A DNA stretch of 64,000 nt from Massilia violaceinigra (GTDB lineage: Bacteria; Pseudomonadota; Gammaproteobacteria; Burkholderiales; Burkholderiaceae_D), in assembly GCF_002752675.1 (NCBI RefSeq), contig NZ_CP024608.1, positions 3,658,001-3,722,000 of the forward strand, in the 5' to 3' direction. Positions 8,038-16,115 of the stretch are shown here, in pieces. Below the pieces are notes generated by a model. The model ran no database searches and had not been told where the DNA came from. It saw only the letters and a list, made by a program, of their open reading frames with translations. The position numbers were made by a program, and so were the translations under genes. Every line of letters begins with the position of its first letter. Within the stretch, counting starts at the first letter, position 1.

Positions 8038-10911
8038 ATGCATTTAAACACTCGCTCCAAGCTCACTTCGTTCGCGTTGAAAACCCTCACAGGCGCTGTC
8101 GCCAGTGCGGTGTTTCTGTCCACCTCGGCATACGCGGCAGGTCTCGGTAAACTGACCGTACTGTCCTCACTCGGCCAGCCCCTGAACGCAGAGATCGAAC
8201 TGACCTCGGTTGCCAATGACGAAGCGAGCGGTCTGACCGCCAAGCTGGCCCCGGCAGAAGCCTTCCGTCAAGCCAATATCGATTTCAATCCTGCCCTGCT
8301 GTCGCTGCGTTTCAGCGTCGAGCAGCGCGGCGGCCGCCAGTTCATCAAAGTCACTTCTTCGCAGCCTGTCAACGAACCGTTCGTCGATATGTTGCTCGAA
8401 TTGAACTGGGGTTCGTCGGGCCGACTGGTACGCGAATACACCTTCCTGCTCGATCCTGTCGAAATGCGTTCGACCCAGACCGCGCAAGTATCCGCGCCGG
8501 TCGACGTGCTCTCGCAGGGTAACCGCAACGGCGCCAAGGCCGGTGCCAAGGCCGGCGCCAAGACTGGACCGGCAAGCGCCGCCAAGCCGCCTGCCGAAGC
8601 GCCTGCGGAACCGAAGGCAGCCGAGCCGAAGGCCGCTCCATCGCAAGAGCCGCAGCGTGCTGCCGGCAGGGGCGAGGGCGACAGCGAGTACAAGGTCAAG
8701 CGTGGCGATACGCTGGGCAAGATCGCGGCGCAAATCAAGCCGGCCGATATTTCGCTCGACATGATGCTGGTCGCGCTGTACCGCGCCAATCCGGACGCCT
8801 TTGCAGGCAACAACATGAACCGCCTGAAATCGGGCCAGATCCTGGCGGTGCCCGAGGCGGCATCGATCAAGAGTTCCGAAGGCGAAGCGCGCGGCGTCGT
8901 TGTGGCCCATGCCACCGACTTCAACGCGTACCGCAACAAGCTCGCCGGCCAGGTCGCCAGCGGTTCGGCCGACAAGGAGCCTGAAAAAACCCAGAGCGCC
9001 GCCGGCAAGATCACCGCCAAGGTGGCCGAGCGTCCAACCGCCGCCAACGAATCGAAAGACCAGCTCAAGCTGTCGAAAGCGACCGGCGCGACCGACGCCG
9101 CCGGCAAAACCGGCGCGCTGACGCCGGAAGACAAGATCGCCAAAGAAAAAGCCATGGCCGACGCCACCAAGCGCGTCAAGGAACTGGAAAAGAACGTCGG
9201 CGATCTCGAAAAGATCATGACGGTCAAGAGCAAGACCGCCGCCGGCGCGACCGCGCCGAAGACGCCGATCACGGAAGTGGTCAGCGCCAAGCCGCCGGCC
9301 GCCGCGCCTGCCATCCCGCCAGCGGTCGTCACACCGCCGCCAGCGGCCGTGCCAGTGCCGCCGCCTGCCGCCGCCGTGACGCCGCCTGTCACACCGCCGG
9401 CAGCGACCCCGCCGGCAGTGACGCCAGCGCCAGTGGTTGCCGATGCGCCCGTGCCGGCACCGGCCGTCGTGCCCGCACCGCCGCCAGTGGCCAAGCCGGC
9501 AGCGCCGGCACCGGAGCCAAGCTTCTTCGACATGCTGATGGAAAACATCGTCCTCGTGGTCGCTGCCATCGTTGCCTTGCTGGCCGGCCTGTTCGGCCTG
9601 TCGAAATGGCGCGAACGCAAGCAGGTCGAGCGCAATCCGTCGGAGCCGTCGATCCTCGGCGCGCCGACCGACCAGGCGCACTCCCTGTTCGCCGAAACCG
9701 GCGGCCAGAGCGTGGACACCAACAACAGCGTGTTCAACTCCAGCTTCGCCCCATCGGCCAGCCAGCTCGACACCAATGAAGTCGATCCGGTCGCCGAAGC
9801 CGACGTCTACATCGCCTACGGCCGCGATGCCCAGGCTGAAGAGATCCTCAAGGAAGCGCTGCGCACCCATCCTGACCGCTACCCGGTCCGCCTGAAACTG
9901 CTGGAAATCTACGCCGCCCGCAAGGATCAGCGCGCGTTCGAGAGCCAGGCAAGCGAACTGTACGGCATGACCAAGGGCCAGGGCGACGAGTGGGCACAAG
10001 CGGCTGCACTGGGCCTGTCGATCGATGCGATGAACCCGCTGTACGCCAGCGCCGGCAGCAATGCCGCAGCCGCTGAAAGCAATCAGCGCGTCGATCTGGC
10101 CGACCAGTTCGATGCTTCGGCAATCGACAACGGTCCGCACAGCGCGCTGATGGACCTCGACCTCGACCTGAGCAAGGACGCCACCGCCACGCCGGTTGCA
10201 CCGGCACCGGTAGCACCGGCAGCACCAGCGGCCAAGGCAGCCGAAGAGCACACCCTCGACTTCGACCTGGGCGGCATGAGCTTCGAGCCAGTTCCCGACA
10301 CCAAACCGGTGGTGACGCCGCCGGCGGAAGTCATGGACGAGCATCACCTGTCGTTCGACACGCCAGCGGCAGCGCCGGTCCACGTCGAGCCAGTGAAGGC
10401 AGACACGCCGGACATGGATTTCGACATGGACTTCAATGCTCCGGCGACCAGCGCACCAGCGCCGGCGGCCAGCACGGTCAGCCTGTCGAAGCCGCAAGCG
10501 GACGACGATTTCAACCTCGATGGCATGAACTTCGACCTGCCGCAATCGACCACGCCGGGCGCCGTACCTAGCCTGGCCAACGACGATCCGTTTGCTGCCG
10601 ACACCAAGACCGCCAAGGCTGACGCCGCGCCGGACTTCGACATGCACTCGCTCGATCTCGACCTGCCTGCAGGCAGCAGCGCCGACACCACCGCACTGCC
10701 GGACTTCAACGACATCGGCAGCGCCAGCGACGTGCCGGTCGGCGAACTGACGGCGGTCCAGATGGAGATGGAGACCAAGCTTGACCTGGCCATCGCCTAT
10801 CAGGAAATCGGCGACAAGGAAGGTGCACGCGAACTGCTCGACGAAGTCATCAAGGGCGGCAGCGCTTCCCAGGTGGCGAAGGCGAACGAGATGCGCATCA
10901 AGCTGGCTTGA
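8038..10911 (+). CDS. fimV: FimV/HubP-type polar LysM-TPR membrane protein
   Basis: Large pole-organising protein involved in type IV pilus and cell-pole functions. From ATG 8038 it is 957 residues: signal peptide to about 33 (LSTSAYA before AGLGKLTVLSSLGQPL, the typical FimV N-terminal domain); LysM at about 220-275 (YKVKRGDTLGKIAAQI); a coiled-coil segment near 370-395; a Pro/Ala-rich stretch; one membrane helix near 500-525; then a cytoplasmic acidic region with TPR-like helices and the C-terminal FimV motif (METKLDLAIAYQEIGDKEGA). An upstream in-frame ATG at 8023 would add MMPPT. Neither start has a clear Shine-Dalgarno; I chose the one giving a compact signal peptide. It is a conserved neighbour of asd and truA in this group. 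Confidence 0.92.
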   Translation: MHLNTRSKLTSFALKTLTGAVASAVFLSTSAYAAGLGKLTVLSSLGQPLNAEIELTSVANDEASGLTAKLAPAEAFRQANIDFNPALLSLRFSVEQRGGRQFIKVTSSQPVNEPFVDMLLELNWGSSGRLVREYTFLLDPVEMRSTQTAQVSAPVDVLSQGNRNGAKAGAKAGAKTGPASAAKPPAEAPAEPKAAEPKAAPSQEPQRAAGRGEGDSEYKVKRGDTLGKIAAQIKPADISLDMMLVALYRANPDAFAGNNMNRLKSGQILAVPEAASIKSSEGEARGVVVAHATDFNAYRNKLAGQVASGSADKEPEKTQSAAGKITAKVAERPTAANESKDQLKLSKATGATDAAGKTGALTPEDKIAKEKAMADATKRVKELEKNVGDLEKIMTVKSKTAAGATAPKTPITEVVSAKPPAAAPAIPPAVVTPPPAAVPVPPPAAAVTPPVTPPAATPPAVTPAPVVADAPVPAPAVVPAPPPVAKPAAPAPEPSFFDMLMENIVLVVAAIVALLAGLFGLSKWRERKQVERNPSEPSILGAPTDQAHSLFAETGGQSVDTNNSVFNSSFAPSASQLDTNEVDPVAEADVYIAYGRDAQAEEILKEALRTHPDRYPVRLKLLEIYAARKDQRAFESQASELYGMTKGQGDEWAQAAALGLSIDAMNPLYASAGSNAAAAESNQRVDLADQFDASAIDNGPHSALMDLDLDLSKDATATPVAPAPVAPAAPAAKAAEEHTLDFDLGGMSFEPVPDTKPVVTPPAEVMDEHHLSFDTPAAAPVHVEPVKADTPDMDFDMDFNAPATSAPAPAASTVSLSKPQADDDFNLDGMNFDLPQSTTPGAVPSLANDDPFAADTKTAKADAAPDFDMHSLDLDLPAGSSADTTALPDFNDIGSASDVPVGELTAVQMEMETKLDLAIAYQEIGDKEGARELLDEVIKGGSASQVAKANEMRIKLA

Positions 10912-10938
10912 TGAACCACGGCTGTTACTGGATCTAGA

Positions 10939-11736
10939 TTGAAGCGGATAGCACTGGGAGTCCAGTACGACGGTACCGCCTTCAACGGGTACCAGAAACA
11001 GCCAGACCGCAACACGGTGCAGGACCGGCTCGAAATCGCGCTCGAAAAATTCGCGCGCGTCGAGCTGGGTACCACCTGCGCCGGCCGTACCGATACCGGC
11101 GTTCACGCGCTCGAACAGGTGGTCCACTTCGACACCGATCTGTCGCGCAGCATGCAATCCTGGGTGCGCGGCGTGAACGCTTTTTTGCCCGACGCGATTG
11201 CCGTGCGCTGGGCCACCGAAGTGCCCGAGCATCCGGGGCAGGAATTCCACGCCCGCTTCGCCGCCTTTGCGCGCACCTATCACTACGTCCTGTACAACAA
11301 TCCGATCCGCTCGCCGCTGCTGGTGGGCCGCGCCGGCTGGGTATTTCGCCCGCTCGACGTGGACCTGATGCGCGCCGCCGCGCAGTGCCTGGTTGGCACG
11401 CATGATTTTTCCGCTTTCCGTTCCTCGCAATGCCAGGCCAAGTCGCCGGTCAAGCAGATGCACGCGGTCCATATCGAGCGGCATGGCGAAGTGGTCGTGT
11501 TCACCTTGCGCGCCAGCGCGTTCCTGCATCACATGGTGCGCAACCTGATCGGCTCCCTGATCTACGTCGGGCAGGGCCGTCATTCGCCCGCATGGCTGCA
11601 GGACGTGCTCGAAGGGCGCGACCGCAACGACGCCGCGCCCACCTTCATGCCCGATGGCCTGTACCTGGCCAAGATCGACTACGATCCCAAATGGGGCTTG
11701 CCGCACGAGGCGGCCCGTCCACTGCCCTGGTTTTAA
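10939..11736 (+). CDS. truA: tRNA pseudouridine(38-40) synthase
   Basis: Isomerises uridines 38-40 in tRNA anticodon arms. 265 residues. The start is a TTG (10939): the family N-terminus [19 protein letters not shown] begins exactly there and no ATG fits. The catalytic Asp lies in [18 protein letters not shown]. The RNA-binding and dimer segments ([17 protein letters not shown]) are intact. It sits 27 nt after fimV and 10 nt before trpF, the conserved betaproteobacterial order. Confidence 0.96.
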   Translation: MKRIALGVQYDGTAFNGYQKQPDRNTVQDRLEIALEKFARVELGTTCAGRTDTGVHALEQVVHFDTDLSRSMQSWVRGVNAFLPDAIAVRWATEVPEHPGQEFHARFAAFARTYHYVLYNNPIRSPLLVGRAGWVFRPLDVDLMRAAAQCLVGTHDFSAFRSSQCQAKSPVKQMHAVHIERHGEVVVFTLRASAFLHHMVRNLIGSLIYVGQGRHSPAWLQDVLEGRDRNDAAPTFMPDGLYLAKIDYDPKWGLPHEAARPLPWF

Positions 11737-11746
11737 AAGGCCATTC

Positions 11747-12409
11747 ATGCAACGCACACGCATCAAGATTTGCGGGCTGACCCGCCCTGAAGACGTCCAG
11801 GCCGCAGTCAGCGCGGGCGCCGACGCACTCGGCTTCGTGTTCTATCCGAAAAGCCCGCGCCATGTCACCCCCGCGCAGGCGGGCGCGTTGATGTCGGCGG
11901 TGCCGCCGTTCGTCTCCACGGTGGCGCTGTTCGTCAACGCCAGCATCGACGAGGTGAGGGCGGTTGCCGCCGCGGCGCCGTTTGCGCAGCTGCAGTTCCA
12001 TGGCGACGAAACGGTGGACGAGTGTGCCGCGATTGCCGCCGCGGTCGGGCGTCCGTTCATGCGCGTGTTCCGCGTGCGTCCCGAAACCACGGGCGCCGAC
12101 CTGCTGGCCGAAGAGGCGCTGTGCCGCGCCGCCAGCCCGCTGTTCTCAAGCCTGCTGCTCGATACCTTCGTGGACGCCTACGGCGGCGCCGGCAAGGTCT
12201 TCGACTGGGCCGTCATTCCGGCCGAACTGGCCCCACGTGTGGTGCTGAGCGGCGGCCTGACGGTCGACACCGTGGCCGGCGCGGTGCGCCAGGTGCGTCC
12301 GTACGCGGTCGACATCAGCAGCGGCGTCGAACAGGCCAAGGGCGTCAAGGATCCCGCCAAGATCGATGCTTTCACCGGGGCCGTACGGTTGGCCGATCAC
12401 GGGGCCTGA
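11747..12409 (+). CDS. trpF: phosphoribosylanthranilate isomerase
   Basis: Third step of tryptophan synthesis, the Amadori rearrangement of N-(5'-phosphoribosyl)anthranilate. 220 residues, stand-alone TIM barrel. The catalytic Cys is in IKICGLTRPEDV, the general acid Asp lies in LLLDTFVDAYGGAGK, and the phosphate-binding end is VVLSGGLTVDTV plus AVDISSGVE. It is tightly coupled to truA (10-nt gap). A 311-nt gap with its own regulatory features separates it from trpB, so trpB may be transcribed independently as well as by readthrough. Confidence 0.96.
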   Translation: MQRTRIKICGLTRPEDVQAAVSAGADALGFVFYPKSPRHVTPAQAGALMSAVPPFVSTVALFVNASIDEVRAVAAAAPFAQLQFHGDETVDECAAIAAAVGRPFMRVFRVRPETTGADLLAEEALCRAASPLFSSLLLDTFVDAYGGAGKVFDWAVIPAELAPRVVLSGGLTVDTVAGAVRQVRPYAVDISSGVEQAKGVKDPAKIDAFTGAVRLADHGA

Positions 12410-12450
12410 AGCGCCTGATGCGTCGGCGCCACCACAAGCGGCGCCGATTT

Positions 12451-12458
12451 GCTAGAAT
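12451..12458 (+). promoter_or_regulatory. Candidate extended -10 promoter of trpB leader
   Basis: The sequence TTGCTAGAAT fits an extended -10 element (TGnTAnAAT), with TAGAAT at 12453-12458. No -35 match is evident, as allowed for extended -10 promoters. Transcription would start near 12465 and give a leader of about 255 nt before trpB. Confidence 0.4.
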
Positions 12459-12547
12459 ACGTTCAACAATACCGCACTACCAGTTGCCCGCATCCGGCGT
12501 CCGCCCGGAGCGCGTGACCTCCACGGTGGTGCAGGAAAGGCTGCGAT

Positions 12548-12622
12548 TTGGTTACTCATTCCAAAAGAACGCGCGCCTCGGGTCGTTTTGTGTGGTGGCT
12601 CGGGCGTACTAAACGCGATTGA
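12548..12622 (+). CDS. Candidate Trp-codon leader peptide upstream of trpB
   Basis: Short frame of 24 codons, starting at TTG 12548 and ending at TGA 12620-12622; the peptide reads [11 protein letters not shown] then [13 protein letters not shown]. It has two adjacent Trp codons (12593-12598), unusual in such a short peptide. A strong ribosome-binding tract AGGAAAGG (12533-12540) lies 7 nt before the TTG. A GC-rich hairpin plus T5 follows the stop by 3 nt. This is the architecture of a classical tryptophan attenuator leader. The TTG start is inferred. An accidental frame cannot be excluded without comparison to relatives. Confidence 0.5.
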   Translation: MVTHSKRTRASGRFVWWLGRTKRD

Positions 12623-12625
12623 CGC

Positions 12626-12650
12626 GGGGCTGCTCACGCCCCCTGTTTTT
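12626..12650 (+). terminator. Candidate trpB attenuator terminator
   Basis: Five G:C pairs (GGGGC 12626-12630 with GCCCC 12638-12642, loop of 7) followed by CTG and TTTTT (12646-12650). Alternative pairings exist: GGGCGT (12602-12607) with ACGCCC (12636-12641), and GCCTCG (12575-12580) with CGGGGC (12625-12630), so the terminator can be masked from either side. It lies 70 nt upstream of trpB. Confidence 0.5.
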
Positions 12651-12720
12651 CCAGCCATGGACCGCCGCCTTCGCGGCTGCGGCCGGCCTGCCGATATCAC
12701 CTTCGAAAGCGAGCATACTC

Positions 12721-13968
12721 ATGAAAGACGCACCTGCGCGCGGCCCTGCCGCCCCGATTTTCCAGACTTCCGATTACCAGCTGCCCGATGCGCGCGGCCA
12801 CTTTGGCCCGTACGGCGGCTCCTTCGTCGCCGAAACGCTCACCCACGCGCTGGCTGAGCTGAAAGAGGCGTACGCCAAATATCGTCACGACCCCGAGTTC
12901 CTCGACGAATTCCGCTATGAGCTCAAGCACTTCGTCGGCCGCCCGTCGCCGATTTACCACGCCAAGCGCTGGTCCGAGCAGCAGGGCGGGGCGCAGATTT
13001 TCTTCAAGCGCGAAGACCTGAACCACACCGGCGCGCACAAGATCAATAACGTGATCGGCCAGGCATTGCTGGCCAAGCGCATGGGCAAGCCGCGCATCAT
13101 CGCCGAAACCGGCGCCGGCCAGCACGGCGTGGCCACGGCCACCATCTGCGCCCGTTTCGGGCTCGAATGCGTGGTCTACATGGGCAGCGAAGACGTCAAG
13201 CGCCAGGCCCAGAACGTGTACCGCATGAAGCTCCTGGGCGCGACCGTGGTGCCGGTGGAATCGGGCTCCAAGACGCTCAAGGACGCGCTCAACGAAGCGA
13301 TGCGCGACTGGGTCACCAACATCGAAAACACTTTCTACATCATCGGAACGGTGGCAGGTCCGCACCCGTATCCGATGATGGTGCGCGACTTCCAGTCGGT
13401 GATCGGCGAGGAATGCCTGGTGCAGATGCCGGAACTGGCCGGACGCCAGCCCGACTACGTGCTGGCCTGTATCGGCGGCGGCTCGAACGCGATGGGGATT
13501 TTTTATCCTTACATCGACGAGAAGAACGTCAAGCTGATCGGCGTGGAAGCGGCCGGCGAAGGGCTCGATTCGGGCAAGCATTCGGCGTCGCTCACGGCCG
13601 GCATTCCGGGCGTGTTGCACGGTAACCGCACCTATTTGCTGCAGGACGAGAACGGCCAGATCATCGAGACGCATTCGGTGTCGGCGGGCCTCGATTATCC
13701 GGGCGTGGGGCCGGAGCACGCGTGGTTGAAGGATCTGGGACGCGCGCAGTACGTGTCGGTGACCGATGACGAAGCGCTGCAGGCGTTTCATGACTGCTGC
13801 CATATCGAAGGCATCATCCCGGCGCTGGAGTCGTCGCACGCGCTGGCGTATGCGGCCAAGCTGGCGGCCACGCTGCCCAAGGACCAGCTGATCCTGGTGA
13901 ACCTGTCGGGCCGGGGCGACAAGGACATGCACACGGTGGCGGAGCGGATGGGGCTCGATTTCAGCTGA
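12721..13968 (+). CDS. trpB: tryptophan synthase, beta subunit
   Basis: PLP-dependent condensation of indole with serine. From ATG 12721 it is 415 residues with the typical [14 protein letters not shown] entry. The PLP Lys is in [10 protein letters not shown]; the serine-site motif [10 protein letters not shown] and the phosphate-cradle GGGSNAMG are present. The frame is open upstream to 12619, but that stretch overlaps the putative attenuator and does not resemble TrpB. It is followed by trpA after 62 nt; the two subunits form the channelled alpha2-beta2 complex. A DNA methylase gene found between trpB and trpA in some Burkholderiales, as I recall, is absent here. Confidence 0.97.
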   Translation: MKDAPARGPAAPIFQTSDYQLPDARGHFGPYGGSFVAETLTHALAELKEAYAKYRHDPEFLDEFRYELKHFVGRPSPIYHAKRWSEQQGGAQIFFKREDLNHTGAHKINNVIGQALLAKRMGKPRIIAETGAGQHGVATATICARFGLECVVYMGSEDVKRQAQNVYRMKLLGATVVPVESGSKTLKDALNEAMRDWVTNIENTFYIIGTVAGPHPYPMMVRDFQSVIGEECLVQMPELAGRQPDYVLACIGGGSNAMGIFYPYIDEKNVKLIGVEAAGEGLDSGKHSASLTAGIPGVLHGNRTYLLQDENGQIIETHSVSAGLDYPGVGPEHAWLKDLGRAQYVSVTDDEALQAFHDCCHIEGIIPALESSHALAYAAKLAATLPKDQLILVNLSGRGDKDMHTVAERMGLDFS

Positions 13969-14030
13969 TTTTTTAGTTCAGTTGTTTCTGAAGTCCGACC
14001 TTTTCGACCACCCTACAAGAAAGCATCGCC

Positions 14031-14828
14031 ATGTCCAGAATCGCACCAACCTTTGCCGCTTTGGCGGCCAGTAAAAAAACCGCGCTCGTCACCTTTATCA
14101 CGGCGGGCGACCCGGGTCCGGAAATGACCGTGCCGCTGATGCACGCCCTCGTTGCCGGCGGCGCCGACATCCTCGAACTGGGAGTGCCGTTTTCCGATCC
14201 GATGGCCGAAGGGCCGGTCATCCAGCGCGCCTGCGAGCGCGCGCTCAAGTTCAATGTCGGCATCGGCGACGTGTTCGGCTATGTGCGCGAGTTCCGCAAG
14301 ACCAACCAGACCACGCCGGTGGTTCTGATGGGCTATGCCAATCCGATCGAGCGGATCGGGCCCGATGCGTTCATCGCGCGGGCGAAAGAGGTGGGGGCCG
14401 ATGGCGCCATCGTGGTCGATTATCCGCCGGAGGAGTGCGAGGAATTTGCCACGGCGATGCGCGCCAGCGAGCTCGATCTGATCTTCCTGCTGGCGCCGAC
14501 GTCGACTCCGGAGCGCATCGCGCAGGTTGCCAAATTCGGCAGCGGCTTTAGCTACTACGTGTCGCTCAAGGGCGTCACGGGAGCGGGCAATATCGACGTT
14601 GAGGATGTCGCGCGCCGCCTGGCGCCGATTCGCGAACATGTGAAGCTGCCGATTGGCGTGGGCTTCGGGATTCGCGATGGCGAGACCGCCAGGGCGGTGG
14701 CGCAGGTGGCCGACGCGGTGGTGATCGGCAGCCGGATTATCCAGGAGATCGAGGCGACCCCGAAGGACCAGGCGGTCGAGGCGGTGCAGCGTTTCGTAGC
14801 GGGAATTCGTAGCGCGCTCGATAGCTGA
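14031..14828 (+). CDS. trpA: tryptophan synthase, alpha subunit
   Basis: Cleaves indole-3-glycerol phosphate to indole, which is passed to TrpB. 265 residues, TIM barrel, starting [28 protein letters not shown]. The catalytic Glu is in [19 protein letters not shown], the second catalytic Asp in VVDYPPEE, and phosphate binding is at [10 protein letters not shown]. The conserved neighbour after trpA in related genomes is accD; here about 4.3 kb of unrelated genes intervenes. Confidence 0.97.
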   Translation: MSRIAPTFAALAASKKTALVTFITAGDPGPEMTVPLMHALVAGGADILELGVPFSDPMAEGPVIQRACERALKFNVGIGDVFGYVREFRKTNQTTPVVLMGYANPIERIGPDAFIARAKEVGADGAIVVDYPPEECEEFATAMRASELDLIFLLAPTSTPERIAQVAKFGSGFSYYVSLKGVTGAGNIDVEDVARRLAPIREHVKLPIGVGFGIRDGETARAVAQVADAVVIGSRIIQEIEATPKDQAVEAVQRFVAGIRSALDS

Positions 14829-14923
14829 GAAGCTTGACGCAGGTCGACTCGTGCGCGGTGGTGCTGTCGGTAGAATGGGTCTTGGATTTCCTCCTTGACC
14901 CGTCTCACCATAGGATGTCGAGA

Positions 14924-15310
14924 ATGAAAACGACACACACTGTCAGTTCTGCAGGAGACGACTTCGACACGAATGCTATTCGTGCTTTCCCCCGCTTCGA
15001 GCCTGCGGATTATCTTGATTCGGAGGAGGCGATTGTCGGGTTTGTGAACATTTTCTCGGAGGAGGGCGACGCAACGATGCTTGCGCACGCCCTGGCAACG
15101 GTAGCGCGCGCTCCTGGAGTGGCAGAGATTGCCCAATCATCCGCATCCACGCGCGAAGGCTTATGTACAGCGCTCTGCGCAGAGAGCCGTCCCCACCTCG
15201 ACACCATCATGCGCGTCATGACATCGTTAGGACTGCGTCTGGTCGTTGAACCAATCAACAGACCGGTTGAGGCTGAAGTCCCCGGATCACCGCCCGGCGA
15301 TCAGGTATAG
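14924..15310 (+). CDS. HigA-like addiction-module antidote protein (orphan)
   Basis: 128 residues from ATG 14924, which has an AGGA ribosome site (14912-14915); an ATG at 14915 would add three residues. It resembles the probable addiction-module antidote family: FEPADYLDSEEAIVGFVN, then AHALATVARAPGVAEIAQ and a helix-turn-helix ending in TSTREGLCTAL-type sequence, finishing HLDTIMRVMTSLGLRLVV. Such proteins are normally paired with a RelE/HigB toxin gene. None is present on either side, and the next gene is a diverged copy of this one. DNA binding is inferred. Confidence 0.75.
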   Translation: MKTTHTVSSAGDDFDTNAIRAFPRFEPADYLDSEEAIVGFVNIFSEEGDATMLAHALATVARAPGVAEIAQSSASTREGLCTALCAESRPHLDTIMRVMTSLGLRLVVEPINRPVEAEVPGSPPGDQV

Positions 15311-15463
15311 CCCGGTTATCGCGGCGCCTTCGCCACTGCGTTCGTAGGTAACCAAATCATTCGTCTGTTGGGTGGCGGTACCAAACACGGTCAGCAAGCG
15401 GATATCCGTGCTGCCAGGGAACGCGCCAAGGCATTTGAGCAGTGAAATTCGGGAGCTGCGGTG

Positions 15464-15847
15464 ATGAAAACTGGTGAAAAAGCGATTGCGGCGCCGGTCG
15501 CATTTGACATGGATGCGATCAATGCCTTGCCACGGTTCGATGCCGCCGACCATCTCGATTCCGACGAAGAGATCACCGCTTACCTGAACGTGTACCTGGA
15601 TGAGGAAGATGTGACAATGTTCGTCCACGGCCTCAGTACGGTTGCGCGCGCCCGTGCCAAGACCAGCATCGCACCGAGTGCCGGCGTCAATTACGATGCG
15701 CTGTACAACACACTTCGCGAAGAAAGTGCCCCGCGCCTCGCTACCGTGATGCAGGTGATGAAGTCGTTAGGATAGCAGCTGGTTGTCGAGCCTATCGGGA
15801 CTTCCAGCGATCCCGCAATGTCGAGCGAAACGCCAGACAATCCTTAA
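15464..15847 (+). pseudogene. Second HigA-like antidote protein, C-terminus cut by nonsense codon
   Basis: Paralogue of the preceding gene (FDAADHLDSDEEITAYLN, GLSTVARARAKTSIA, LATVMQVMKSLG). The readable protein from ATG 15464 is 103 residues and stops at TAG 15773-15775. Directly after that codon the same frame continues with QLVVEPIGTSSDP and runs to TAA 15845-15847, aligning with LRLVVEPINRPVEA of the intact copy. The stop is therefore a point mutation that removes about 23 C-terminal residues. The truncated form keeps the putative helix-turn-helix and may still function. The ribosome site is GGGAG (15451-15455). Confidence 0.75.
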
Positions 15848-16115
15848 TACGCTGAAGATGAATGGCTGAACCGGCCTCGTCACCGATGGCGGTTCAGCAC
15901 ACGCTTCATTCCGGGCGAAAACCCTTCTTCAACTCACATCATCGCCTCTTGCTTACGGCTTGCAAATTTTGCCCGTAAACCATGCTAATTCGTCCACTTT
16001 CCGCCATTTTTCTCGCAAAATAAAGATTAGACGCGCATACATACGCGGCATAGCATGGCTTCGCCAATGTTTGAAAACGGTTTCATTTCCAACGCCACCA
16101 AGAAAAGCGAATCCC

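Noticed and set aside
8167..11766. 1199-codon open frame on the minus strand opposite fimV and truA
   Set aside because: It mirrors fimV and truA, which have clear domains and correct codon character; the antisense protein is Arg/Gly/Val-rich with no family pattern. Long antisense frames are usual in GC-rich DNA.
12452..12700. 82-codon minus-strand frame in the trpF-trpB gap
   Set aside because: No ribosome site or family pattern, and it covers the proposed attenuator whose plus-strand features are coherent.
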